Shown: positions 23,359 to 32,812 of the stretch, one piece after another
How the letters are laid out: each line of letters begins with the position of its first letter
Position numbering within the stretch: position 1 is the stretch's first letter
Source of the DNA: Nannocystaceae bacterium
GTDB lineage: Bacteria; Myxococcota_A; Polyangia; Nannocystales; Nannocystaceae
Direction of reading: 5' to 3'
Length of the DNA: 64,000 bases
Assembly (NCBI GenBank): GCA_019694555.1
Contig: JAIBBS010000010.1
Span: 1-64,000 of the forward strand
The notes under the pieces: generated by a model
The model's input: the letters and a program-made list of their open reading frames with translations, nothing else
The model's database searches: none
What the model was told of the DNA's origin: nothing
Made by a program: the position numbers and the translations under genes

Positions 23359-25194
23359 CTACTGCGGCGGGATGGTGACCGGGATTTCGACCATGTTGTT
23401 GTCGTAGTTGCGCTCGACCAGCGCGGGCACGGCCATGTCCTGACGCGGGAGGTTCACCTCGACGCGCAGCATGTAGTCGCCCGGTGGCGTGTCGGTCACG
23501 TCGATCCACTGGCAGTCGAGCTCGGCGTAGTACTCGTCGTACCAACCCACCTGCACGCCTTGGTTGAAGCACGAGTACACCGTGTCGCTGCCACTGCCGG
23601 TGTCCCAGCCCTGCAGCTGCGGCCATGCCCAGCTGCCGCCGTCCCACAGACAAAACGCCTGCTTGTGTCCCGGCGAGACGACCTCGCCCGCGTCGTCGAC
23701 CAGCGCGTAGCGAGCGTAGCCGTCGAAGTGGTAGTGCTCGTGGCAGGCGCTGTAGTGGTACAGATCGAGATGGTTGCTGGGCACGCCGAGCTCGAGGTCC
23801 TTCGAGCCGGCGTTGACGGTGTACATGTCGAAGCGCAGCAGCTGGCGGATGCCCGTGCCGCCGACGCACATCTCGAGCAGCGTGCACTCGTTGTCACCGA
23901 CGTTGACGGTGTCGAAGTACATCTGCATCTTCGTGGTGTCGATCGCGAGGTCGGGCGCATCACAGCCCAGCGGACCGGTCAGCGGCGCACCGGGCTCGCC
24001 GGGGTTGGCGGGATCGATCGCCGGGACCGGCGGCGCGCAGCGGAAGATGCCCTCGTTGAGCACGCCTTGCGCGCAGCACAGCAGGCCCTCGTCGCAGATG
24101 GGGCTGGCGGGATTGCACAGCGCACCGACGCCGGTCTGGCAATCGTCGGTGACGCGATGGCCGGTGACGACGACGTTGTCGAGCGCGGCCTCGACGACCT
24201 CGACGACCTCGTCGGGTAGACCCTCGGGGTTGGTCACGGACACGCGCAGTCGCGTGCCCGGCACGTAGGGCACGTCGCACGCGCTGTACGCCACCGGGGT
24301 CCACACCGCGGCGGACAGCGACGCGGCGTCGTTGTCGAGCTTCTCGAGCACGTGCGCGACCTCGCCACCCTCGGCGGTGTCGTCGGGCACCAGCAGCTCG
24401 ACCACGAACTCGGCGCCGGTCTGATCGTAGTCGCTGCGATAGAACCACCGCGCGAAGCTCACCGTCACGCTCTTGCTGCCGCTGGGATCGAACGGCGGCG
24501 AGGTGATCGTGACGGTGCCGGCGTCGACGTCCTCGGCCTCGGGGTCGGCGTCTTGGTTCTGCGCGGTGAACATGCAGTCGTTGCCACCGAAGCAATCGCC
24601 GGGCTGCGCCGCGGTGCCACCGTACTCGGTCGGCACCGGGTTGCCGCGCTCCCAGGTGCCGCCCTCGGCCTTGCCGGTCATGGTCCAGCCCTTGTCGGTC
24701 GCGAAGTCGTCCTCGAACAGCACCTTGCTGTCGCCGTCCCACTTGGTGTGGAAGCCCCACAGCGCGCTCATCGGCGACGCGAGATCGGGGTTGCTGGGAC
24801 GGAACGCGAGCACGCTCCACGTGTAGCCGCGGTCGAACTCCAGCGCGAGCGGGCCGGTGCAGGTCTCGCCGAAGCCATCCTCGCCGATCTTGCCCTGCGT
24901 CAGCTCGATGCCGTCGACGTACACGCGGTAGCGGACGTTGCCGGGCTCGTCGACCGCGGTCCAACACAGCTCGGTGTCGACCGACACATCCTCCGCATCC
25001 ATCGCCGGCATCGACAGCTCCGGCGTCTGCGGCACCGTGGTCGGTTCGCCGGTCTCGCCGGTGCCCGCGCTGGTCTCGACCGCGGTCGTGCTCTCGCCGG
25101 TGGCCGCGGGATCACGGTCGCGACAGCCGACCGCGAGCAACACCAGCAGGGACGACGTCGTTGGCAGCGCGCGCGGGACGAAGGCGATCGGCAT
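23359..25194 (-). CDS. Lysyl-oxidase-domain lipoprotein
   Basis: 611 residues. Leader with lipobox (LVLLAVGC), Thr/Gly/Glu stalk, an Ig-like or fibronectin-like part and a middle Cys-rich zone, then a C-terminal lysyl-oxidase catalytic domain (about residues 410-611). Copper ligands are the histidines of CHEHYH (H485, H487, H489). The cofactor pair is also present: K511 in GHKQAFC and Y555 in WYDEYYAELDCQWID, the positions that form lysine tyrosylquinone in animal enzymes. Such enzymes oxidise primary amines of lysine to aldehydes and can crosslink proteins. Predicted to be anchored in the outer envelope. Substrate unknown. Confidence 0.88.
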   Translation of the reverse strand: MPIAFVPRALPTTSSLLVLLAVGCRDRDPAATGESTTAVETSAGTGETGEPTTVPQTPELSMPAMDAEDVSVDTELCWTAVDEPGNVRYRVYVDGIELTQGKIGEDGFGETCTGPLALEFDRGYTWSVLAFRPSNPDLASPMSALWGFHTKWDGDSKVLFEDDFATDKGWTMTGKAEGGTWERGNPVPTEYGGTAAQPGDCFGGNDCMFTAQNQDADPEAEDVDAGTVTITSPPFDPSGSKSVTVSFARWFYRSDYDQTGAEFVVELLVPDDTAEGGEVAHVLEKLDNDAASLSAAVWTPVAYSACDVPYVPGTRLRVSVTNPEGLPDEVVEVVEAALDNVVVTGHRVTDDCQTGVGALCNPASPICDEGLLCCAQGVLNEGIFRCAPPVPAIDPANPGEPGAPLTGPLGCDAPDLAIDTTKMQMYFDTVNVGDNECTLLEMCVGGTGIRQLLRFDMYTVNAGSKDLELGVPSNHLDLYHYSACHEHYHFDGYARYALVDDAGEVVSPGHKQAFCLWDGGSWAWPQLQGWDTGSGSDTVYSCFNQGVQVGWYDEYYAELDCQWIDVTDTPPGDYMLRVEVNLPRQDMAVPALVERNYDNNMVEIPVTIPPQ

Positions 25195-25326
25195 GGTCGG
25201 TCCTGTCGATATCCGCGAGCGCCCGTGTTGGGTTGGCCGCGGCAGCGGGTCGGGGCATTGTCGTGCGAGAGTCTGCCACGTGCAAACCGGGGTCGACGTT
25301 CCCGGAGATCCGCAGACCGGCCGACG

Positions 25327-27270
25327 TCAGGATGCGCGGCGTCGACGGCTGCGTGGGCGGCTCTCGCTCGGCAGCAAGCGCCCGATGGTGGCGCCCAGGC
25401 CCACGACGATCCGCGCGTGGACCCGCGCGATGACGGTACGGTTGGGCAGCACGAAGCGCGTGTGCGAACCGAACAGCATCTCGACGCCGAACGAAGCGCG
25501 CAGTCGATCGAGGAAGCGTGGCAGCAGGCCGAAACCGTAGCGGACGCCCAGCAGACCGACGCTGGGATCCCCGGCGCTGGGCTTGGCTCCGCGCGGCGGG
25601 AACTCGGGCATCCACGCGCCCACGAGCTCGGCCGACAGCGGCTGGCCCCTGAGCGCGCGCGTGCGTATCCCACCGCCCACGTAGCCGCGCGTGACCCAGC
25701 GCTGCTGCGCGTGCGCGCGTGCCTCGGGTGCGTCGACCGTCCACGTCTGCGTGAGCGCGCCCTCCAGGCCGAGCTCGGGGAACAAGGTGATCGGCACGCG
25801 CGCGAAGTTCCACTCGAACCGCGCCGCCCCGCCGACCACGGGCGCGACGCCCCAGCTGCGCCGCAGCTCGGGATCGGTGCGTTTGGGCGAGAACCACGGA
25901 AACTCCATCCCCGTCCACGCGCGCAACCCAGCGCTCGTGCGCCGGAACGTCACCGCGGAGGCGTCGTGGGTCTGTTGCAGCAGCTCGACCTTGGTGATGC
26001 GATTGGCGACGGCGACCGCGTTGCGTCGGGTGGACGGATCGAGCGCACCGCCGAACACGCGCAGGTCGTAGCGGGTCGCGCCCGGATCGGCGCGCACGAA
26101 ATCCTGCGCGAAGACGTCGCCGCCGCGCTCGAGCTTGAAGGTCTTGGTCTCGCGCTCGCCCTCGGGCAGGAACTTGTCGACGATGACGAACACGGGATCG
26201 CCCGATCGTGCGACCTCGGCCACGTCGCGGGCGACCGCCAGGTGGATCGGCGCCCCGACCACGGGCTCGTCGAAGCCATCGTCGAAGGCGCACGCGCCGT
26301 CGCGCACCGTGCACGTGGGCGTGTCCCCGAACGCGCCGGTGGTGTCGATCGCGACGATGGCGTTGACCTCGTCGTCGCGCAGCAGCGGGCACGACACCCC
26401 CGGGCCGCTCCGACGACAGCTCATGCGTCGCTCGTTGCAGCTGGGGTTCTGCCACTCGTCACCGCTCTCCTGGATCATGGCCAGAAAGCCGCTCGGCTGC
26501 GCGGCGGAGTAGCGCACGCAGTAGATCGTGGTGTCGGAGTCGAGCGGCGATGGCGGTCGGATGAGCTCGACCTGTCGCACGATCGGCACCGCCGCGGGCG
26601 CGTCCACCTGCAGCGCCGCGCTCTGCTGTCGCGCGCGCGCCAGATCGACCACGACCTTCACGCCGTGGTGTGCGCGGGGACGCAACACCAGGCCCGCCGT
26701 GTCGAGCGTGCGCGCCTGCGCGTCGAGCTCGAGCCGCAATCGCAGGCGATCGATTGCAGCGTCGTACGCCAGCGGCACGACCGCGACACCGAGCGGCGGT
26801 TGTGCGACCACGATGTCCTGCGCGGAAATCTCGCCCAGCGCGAGCCCGTGGACGTCGACCTCGAGCCAGCGTCGCTGCAGCGTGATGTCCACGACCGCCG
26901 CGTTGCACGGTGTCGTCGCGGACGAGGCTGGCGGCGCGAAGTAGTCTGCGGAGGGTTCGATCGCGAGGCGAGGACAGCGATCGCCCAGACGATGCAGGTC
27001 CAGCACGACGGTGTCGGTCAAGCGATCGAGCGTCGGCGCCGAACGCAGCACGGCGCGACCGTGGCTGCCGTCGACCACGAGCCGCGACAGCGACGCTGGG
27101 CACACTCCGCGGCACAACCGCGTGTTGACGCGACCTGCGGGGTGCAGCGCGTCGACCTCGACGTCCACCGGCGCACCGGCCTCGTCGCGCACGCGGACGC
27201 GGCGCGCAGCGTGAGCCTCCGCGCCGCCAGCCAGCACGATCGCGAACGCCGTCAGCAACCACGCCTTCAC
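25327..27270 (-). CDS. Exported protein with possible outer-membrane barrel end
   Basis: 647 residues, not recognised. A signal peptide starts at the GTG 27270 (KAWLLTAFAIVLAGG) and ends near residue 22. The body has several Cys pairs and an extracytoplasmic beta-rich part, and the last 150 residues are a run of amphipathic beta-like stretches with Gly/aromatic residues that could be a beta-barrel. The GTG overlaps the stop codon of the upstream membrane-protein gene (GTGA), so the two are translationally coupled and probably work together. The frame is open to 27834, but that part is Arg-rich and rejected. Confidence 0.7.
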   Translation of the reverse strand: MKAWLLTAFAIVLAGGAEAHAARRVRVRDEAGAPVDVEVDALHPAGRVNTRLCRGVCPASLSRLVVDGSHGRAVLRSAPTLDRLTDTVVLDLHRLGDRCPRLAIEPSADYFAPPASSATTPCNAAVVDITLQRRWLEVDVHGLALGEISAQDIVVAQPPLGVAVVPLAYDAAIDRLRLRLELDAQARTLDTAGLVLRPRAHHGVKVVVDLARARQQSAALQVDAPAAVPIVRQVELIRPPSPLDSDTTIYCVRYSAAQPSGFLAMIQESGDEWQNPSCNERRMSCRRSGPGVSCPLLRDDEVNAIVAIDTTGAFGDTPTCTVRDGACAFDDGFDEPVVGAPIHLAVARDVAEVARSGDPVFVIVDKFLPEGERETKTFKLERGGDVFAQDFVRADPGATRYDLRVFGGALDPSTRRNAVAVANRITKVELLQQTHDASAVTFRRTSAGLRAWTGMEFPWFSPKRTDPELRRSWGVAPVVGGAARFEWNFARVPITLFPELGLEGALTQTWTVDAPEARAHAQQRWVTRGYVGGGIRTRALRGQPLSAELVGAWMPEFPPRGAKPSAGDPSVGLLGVRYGFGLLPRFLDRLRASFGVEMLFGSHTRFVLPNRTVIARVHARIVVGLGATIGRLLPSESRPRSRRRRAS

Positions 27271-29186
27271 GCTGCCCCCCGCTTGCACGTCAACGCGGCC
27301 CGGACCGCGTCGATGCTGCAACTGGCGATGACCTTGCCACCGTGCTGCAGGGACCACACGTTGGTCGCCTTCGCGAGCATCCAGCGCGGCAGCGCCTCGA
27401 GCACGACATGGTCGCGCTCGATGCGAACGACGGGGTCGACGCGCACGGGACATTGCTGCTGTACGCCGACGTGGCCGAGTCCATCCGCGCGCAGCCGCAG
27501 CTGCGGCACACCGTCGATGGTGACGTCGAGCCGCAGCGGCGGCAGCGTCGGTGTCTGCAGCATCACCACGAAGTCGCCGGCGGTCTCGGCGACCGTCCGC
27601 GTCTGCGTCTCGCCGTCCACCGTGATGCGCAGCTGCGCGCCGGGACTCAGGCCCGGCCACGGGATCCATCGACGCGGCGGCAACTTGCCGGTGAACTCCG
27701 CGCCGCCGTGTTCGATCGTCATCGCGTTCGCGTCGAGCTCGCCGGTGCAGACCCACAGCTTCTGCAGGCGCATCGACTCGCGTTCGAGCGAATCGGGTCG
27801 GAACCGCAGCGACCACGAGCCATCGCCGCCGCACGCGACCTCGGGCTCCTCACGCTCGCCCGGCGGGATGCCGGAGATGCAGGCCTCGACGGTGCCGTGG
27901 CTGCGGTGCAGCTCGCCATCGCCCGAGGGCGGTGTCGCGTTGGCAACGAACTCCCGCGACTGCGCGCAGCTACGCCGCTCGACCTGCGCCGGCAGCTCGA
28001 ACTCGCAGGTTCCGTGCGGCTCGCAGCGCGCGCTCGACTCCCAGCTGCCCGTCGTGCCGAGCACCGCATAGTGGCCGTCGCCCGCGGGCAACGTCATCAC
28101 GGTGCTCGCATGCGTCAGCTCCGCGTGATCGTGGGGTGGCACGTCGAAGGTCCACAACAAGCGGTGCAGCGTCCGCCCCGCGTCGCGCTTGCGCTCGACC
28201 AAGGTCGCCCTGCTGGGAAAACTGCTGCAGTTGGGCACCGACAGGTAGCTGCGACCGTGGGCGAAGCTGGTCGTCTCGCTGGCGGACCAACGCACGAACG
28301 CGCCATCGACCGACGCACCGCGCAGCAGCTCCACACCGCACGAGACCTCGACGATGTCCGACGCCGGCAGCGTGGGTTCGTCGTGCCAGTGCGCCCGCTC
28401 CGGCTCGTGGTTCGCGAGCGGTTCGTCGAGTGCGAGCACCCGCGCCGACGTCAGGCCCGACGGCACCTCGAGCCGCAGCTTCACCTCCGATCCATCCGCC
28501 GGTCCGCGGCCGCGCTCCGGCGACCAGAAGTAGACCGGCCGCGACAACGTCGAGCGGAACCACAGCTCGCGGGTTTCCAGCTCCAGCCCCAGCACGTAGG
28601 CGCCCACGAGCAGCAACAAGCCCAGCGACACGGTGGTCGCCAGCCACGTGCGTCGCAGCAGTCCCGCGGTCAACAGTCCGAAGAGGTCGTCCTGCCGCAT
28701 GCGCACGAGTGCCAGGACCACCGGCGCGCCGAGCACGGTCGACGCCAGCGCGATCAACCGAGCGACCCCGACGCCACCGGCGAGCCAGGTGCTGCGATCG
28801 ACGACCTCGACGCCCTTGAAGAGGTACTCGGAGCAGTACCAGACGCCGACGATCAGCGCCGAGACGCTGCACAGCACCAACGCCACGAGCCATCTCGCGA
28901 CGTGGCGCACCCCGACACCGGTGGTGTAGCTCGCGGCGCCGTCGGTCGGCGCACCGTCGTGCCACAGGGCCAGCGTCACCTCGCAGTCGCGATCGATCTG
29001 CTTCAGCTCGTGGCCGCCCGCCCGGGCCGCGAGCGCGATCACGTCCGAACGGCCAGCACCCTTGCAGCGCAGCTCGGCGCGCACGGCCCCGTCCACGCGC
29101 CAGCGCACGCGTACCGATCGCGTGCCGATCACGACCGTGGGATCGACCGCGAACTCGTGCACCGCCAGTGTTGGCAACTCGGCCAT
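27267..29186 (-). CDS. Integral membrane protein of unknown function
   Basis: 639 residues. An N-terminal cytoplasmic or Ig-like part of about 90 residues is followed by three hydrophobic spans near residues 95-225, then a 400-residue extracytoplasmic domain rich in Cys and beta-strand patterns. No family recognised. ATG 29186 (MAELPTLAVHE) is chosen; a GTG at 29234 is possible. It overlaps the next gene by GTGA and lies 147 bp downstream of an ECF sigma-factor gene, which suggests an ECF-controlled envelope unit (inference). Confidence 0.75.
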   Translation of the reverse strand: MAELPTLAVHEFAVDPTVVIGTRSVRVRWRVDGAVRAELRCKGAGRSDVIALAARAGGHELKQIDRDCEVTLALWHDGAPTDGAASYTTGVGVRHVARWLVALVLCSVSALIVGVWYCSEYLFKGVEVVDRSTWLAGGVGVARLIALASTVLGAPVVLALVRMRQDDLFGLLTAGLLRRTWLATTVSLGLLLLVGAYVLGLELETRELWFRSTLSRPVYFWSPERGRGPADGSEVKLRLEVPSGLTSARVLALDEPLANHEPERAHWHDEPTLPASDIVEVSCGVELLRGASVDGAFVRWSASETTSFAHGRSYLSVPNCSSFPSRATLVERKRDAGRTLHRLLWTFDVPPHDHAELTHASTVMTLPAGDGHYAVLGTTGSWESSARCEPHGTCEFELPAQVERRSCAQSREFVANATPPSGDGELHRSHGTVEACISGIPPGEREEPEVACGGDGSWSLRFRPDSLERESMRLQKLWVCTGELDANAMTIEHGGAEFTGKLPPRRWIPWPGLSPGAQLRITVDGETQTRTVAETAGDFVVMLQTPTLPPLRLDVTIDGVPQLRLRADGLGHVGVQQQCPVRVDPVVRIERDHVVLEALPRWMLAKATNVWSLQHGGKVIASCSIDAVRAALTCKRGAA

Positions 29187-29333
29187 GGCAAGCGCCGCCG
29201 ACGAGCGACGACGAGGAGACAGTGCGCGGAGCACGTCGATCGATCCCGCCGACGTGCGCGCGGCAATTCGGCCAGCGACGACGACACCGTCGATTCGCCG
29301 CGCTCGTGGCGTGATGCGATCAGGCGGCTGGTG

Positions 29334-29954
29334 TCACGCCGGCCGGCCGGCGCGGATCCTCGCGACCCACTGCTCGATCTCCTCGATGCTGCCGGGCGCC
29401 AGCGCGCCGCCCTGGCTCGCGCTCGCGAGCGCGTCGCGCAGATCCTCGCGCGCACGGTACAGCCGGCTCTTCACGGTGCCGCGGGCGACACCGAGGATCT
29501 CGCCGATGTCCTCGGTCGAGAGCTGCTCCCAGTAGTGCAGCTCGAGCAGCATCTGTTGGTCGAGCGTCAGCGATCGCAGCGCGCGGATCACCAGCCGCTC
29601 CTGCTCGCTGCCCGCGAGCGCGGAGTCGGGCGAGGGCAGCATGTCCTCGATCGCGCTCGACATCAGCTCCGCGTCGACGCCATGGCGGCCGCGCGAGCGC
29701 AGGTGCATCAGCAGCTGGTTGCGTGCGACCGTGAACAGGTACGCGCGGAACTTGCTGCCCTCGCGCACGCGGTCGCGGTGCTGCACCACCGCTTCGAAGG
29801 TGCGCTGGCTCAGGTCGGCGGCGGCGACGTCACCGAGCTTCGCCGCGAAGAAGCGGAACACCGAGACGAAGTGGCGCTCGAACAGCGCGCTGCCGGCTTC
29901 GCGATCGCCCGCACGCCAGGCGTCGAGCAGGGCTGCGTCGGTGGGCTCGCTCAT
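29334..29954 (-). CDS. ECF-type RNA polymerase sigma factor
   Basis: 206 residues. Region 2 is visible as LFERHFVSVFRFFAAKLGD through FRAYLFTVARNQLLMHLR; region 4 as LDQQMLLELHYWEQLSTEDIGEILGVARGTVKSRLYRARE. The C-terminal tail is short. It directs polymerase to stress or envelope promoters. It lies 88 bp downstream of the kinase gene 30043-32739 on the same strand, a pairing repeated elsewhere in the window. No separate anti-sigma gene adjoins it, so the kinase or the downstream membrane protein may perform that role (inference). Confidence 0.93.
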   Translation of the reverse strand: MSEPTDAALLDAWRAGDREAGSALFERHFVSVFRFFAAKLGDVAAADLSQRTFEAVVQHRDRVREGSKFRAYLFTVARNQLLMHLRSRGRHGVDAELMSSAIEDMLPSPDSALAGSEQERLVIRALRSLTLDQQMLLELHYWEQLSTEDIGEILGVARGTVKSRLYRAREDLRDALASASQGGALAPGSIEEIEQWVARIRAGRPA

Positions 29955-30042
29955 CGCGGCGGTGCCTCCACTGTACGCCAGCTGCGCGCGGCGCCGATGC
30001 CACGCGCGCGCGAGCCTCGTCCATCGGCCGACCGTGCGTGTT

Positions 30043-32739
30043 TCACCGCTGCAGCGTCGCGAGCTCGGCGCGCTGGGCCTCGTCGAGCGAGCCCTGCCCG
30101 CGTGCCGCGATTGCCAGGGCGTCCGTGGCGCCCGCGCGGTCGCCCGCGGCCACCCGGTTGCGTGCGGTCGCCAGGGCCACCGCCGCGAGATCGGAATCGT
30201 CGCGACCGATCGCGAGCAAGCCCGCGAGCGCCTCGCCGTAGGCGGCCGCGGCCGCCGGTGCGTCGCCGCGGGCCTCGGCCACGCGGCCCTGCAGCTCCGC
30301 GAGGTCCTGTCCGATCGGATGATCGATGCCGAAGTCGGCCGCGATCGCATCGCGCTGCGATGCCAGCATCGCTGCCGCACCCGCGACGTCGCCTCCGTCG
30401 AGCATCAGCTCGATCACGTGCAACGTTCCGTCGGCGCGCTCGGGATGATCGGCGGGCAGGAATCGTGCGCGCAGCTCGTTGGCCTGTTCGAGCCGTGCCA
30501 GCGCCGCGACCACGTCGCCATCGGCGGCGTCGAGGTCCGCGAGCTGGCTCAACACCCGCGCATTCTCGACCGACTCGGCGCCGAAGGCCCCGTCGCGCAG
30601 CTGCAGCACCTGCTCGAAGTTCGCGCGCGCCGCCTGGGTCTCGCCGAATCGCAGCTGTGCGGTCGCGAGGTTCGAACGGATCCGCACCGCCGTGGGATGG
30701 GCCTCGCCGTAGAGCTCGATGGTCTCCTCGAGCAGCCGCGCGAAGTCCTCGAGTGCCGCGCGGTCGCCCATCAATGCGCGCGTGGTCGCGAGGTTCTCGC
30801 GCAGCGCTCGCGTGCGCGCGGGCGGCAGGCCGGCCGCGTCCGCGAGCCCCTGCGCCAGCACCTCGCGCGCCTCGACGTGATGGCCGCTGGCGAAACGCAC
30901 CGTGCCCTCGACGTTGGCCAGATCCGCGAGCACGGCGGCGGGCAGCTGCCCGCGCTGGGCATGGCTGCGGCCGTGTCGGACCCACAGCAGGCCCGGCTCG
31001 AGCTGGTGCGCGTGCACGCCGTGGATCATCGCGAGTCCGATCGCCGCGCGTGCAGCCGCGAGGTCGTCGCCCGCACCGTCGGCCGCCTGCCACACCGCGT
31101 CGAAGGCCGCGCCGGCCTCGTCGTAGCGACCCAGCGCGCGCAGCAGACCACCGCGCGTGATGCCGACGTCGTATGCGACCGCGCCGATCGCCGCGGGGTC
31201 GAGCGCGTCGAGTCGCGCCAGCGCGGCGGCGGGATCGCCCGCGTCGTCGAGCGCACGCGCGGCCACCAACTGACCCCATGCGTCGAGCGCGGCGCGATCG
31301 TCGGGCGCGATGCTCGGGCCCTCGAGCGCAGGATCGACCTCACCGCGCGCGCACGTGTGCGGGTCGGGCAATCGCGCGAGCACGGCGAGCACGCGTCGGC
31401 GATCGTCGAGCTCGTCGGCGAGCACGTGGGCGACCGCGCGGGTCGAGGCGTCGACCTTCGCCAGACACGCCGTCGTCGCGGCCGTCGTCGCCGCACACGC
31501 TTGCCCGTGGGCCGCCAGCGCCGCGGCATCGTGTTCGCGCATGCGCGTGAGCACGCGATCGGCCACGCCCGGCACGCCCTCGTCGATCAACGCCGCACCG
31601 ACCTCGCGCTGCAGCGCACTGCCCAGCAGCGCCGGCTCCGGCACCGGACAGGTGCGCTGGCCGCCGAGCCCCACTGCGGCGAGCACCACCGCCGACGACG
31701 CCACGAGCGCCAGCCGCCTGCGACCGTGCCGTCGCGTGCGGTCGATCGCCTCGACCAGTGCGCGCGGGCTGCCATGGCGCTGCTCGGGCGCGCCGCACAG
31801 CGATCGTGCCAACGCGCGATACGCCGCGGCCGGCAGCCGCGCGCTCGGCTGCGGCGGCGCGCCCTCGAGCTTGGCCGTCAACCACGCATCGACCGTGCGC
31901 CCGCTGTGCGGTCCGTGCCCGTACAGCGCCTCGAACCATGTCGCCGCGAACGCGAACTCGTCCGCGCGCGCATCGAGGCGCGCGCCGGACATCTGCTCCG
32001 GTGCCATGTAGCGCAGCGTGCCGCCGCCGGGGCCGCTGGTGGTCGCGCCGCCGTCGGTGGTCGCGAGCGTCGAGGCATCGACCGCGACGTCGACGTGCTC
32101 GAGCGCTGCGGCCAGGCGCCGCGCCGCGTGGGCGAGGCCGAAGTCGGCCAGCTTCACCCGCGTACCCGCGATCAAGATGTTGCTCGGCTTCACGTCGCAG
32201 TGCACCAGGCCCGCGTCGTGCACGGCCGCGAGCGCATCCGCGACCGCACGCATCACCGCGAGGATCTCGTCGGTGCTGCGCGGCGCCGCAGCCAGCCAAC
32301 CCGCGAAGGTGTCGCCCTCGACCAGCTCCATCACGCAGTACATCGCGACGCGCTCGTCGTCCGCGCCGAAGTACGCGCTCGGGCACACGCCCAGGTCGTA
32401 GACCGCGACGATCCCGGGATGCGTCAGTCGCCCCAGCGTTCGCGCCTCGCGGCGCAGCCACTGTTGCGCGCGGGGACTGGCCGCCGCCAAATGCACGGTC
32501 TTGATCGCGACCGCGCGCGCGAGCTGTTGGTCGTACGCGCGCCACACCGAGCCCTGACCGCCGACGCCGAGCTGGGTCTGCAGCCGATAGCGCTCGGCGA
32601 TGACGACCGCGGGCGCGGCGGTGCCGAAGAGCCGGCTGGCGATGGCGCCCTGCGCCACGCGGGCGGCGAGGTCGAAGCCGTCCGCCGCCTTGACCAGCCC
32701 GTCGCGGGCCGTCGTCGATCCCCTGGTCTGTGTCGTCAC
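30043..32739 (-). CDS. Ser/Thr kinase of non-RD type with TPR-like tail
   Basis: 898 residues from a GTG start at 32739. The kinase domain is at about 50-320: glycine loop GVGGQGSVW, lysine K80, HCDVKPSN with catalytic D182 (H180, C181 in place of Arg), ADFG (D199) and APEQM. A membrane span lies near residue 350, followed by a Cys-containing helical part and TPR-like repeats to the end. The HCD motif makes it a non-RD kinase, which are often not regulated by activation-loop phosphorylation. Next downstream is an ECF sigma factor, 88 bp away. Confidence 0.92.
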   Translation of the reverse strand: MTTQTRGSTTARDGLVKAADGFDLAARVAQGAIASRLFGTAAPAVVIAERYRLQTQLGVGGQGSVWRAYDQQLARAVAIKTVHLAAASPRAQQWLRREARTLGRLTHPGIVAVYDLGVCPSAYFGADDERVAMYCVMELVEGDTFAGWLAAAPRSTDEILAVMRAVADALAAVHDAGLVHCDVKPSNILIAGTRVKLADFGLAHAARRLAAALEHVDVAVDASTLATTDGGATTSGPGGGTLRYMAPEQMSGARLDARADEFAFAATWFEALYGHGPHSGRTVDAWLTAKLEGAPPQPSARLPAAAYRALARSLCGAPEQRHGSPRALVEAIDRTRRHGRRRLALVASSAVVLAAVGLGGQRTCPVPEPALLGSALQREVGAALIDEGVPGVADRVLTRMREHDAAALAAHGQACAATTAATTACLAKVDASTRAVAHVLADELDDRRRVLAVLARLPDPHTCARGEVDPALEGPSIAPDDRAALDAWGQLVAARALDDAGDPAAALARLDALDPAAIGAVAYDVGITRGGLLRALGRYDEAGAAFDAVWQAADGAGDDLAAARAAIGLAMIHGVHAHQLEPGLLWVRHGRSHAQRGQLPAAVLADLANVEGTVRFASGHHVEAREVLAQGLADAAGLPPARTRALRENLATTRALMGDRAALEDFARLLEETIELYGEAHPTAVRIRSNLATAQLRFGETQAARANFEQVLQLRDGAFGAESVENARVLSQLADLDAADGDVVAALARLEQANELRARFLPADHPERADGTLHVIELMLDGGDVAGAAAMLASQRDAIAADFGIDHPIGQDLAELQGRVAEARGDAPAAAAAYGEALAGLLAIGRDDSDLAAVALATARNRVAAGDRAGATDALAIAARGQGSLDEAQRAELATLQR

Positions 32740-32812
32740 GCCCTGCGCAAACGATGGTGCGCCAGCGGGCTCGACGGTTCAAGCGCGGCGCCGATTCCGG
32801 CGACCGCTGGAG

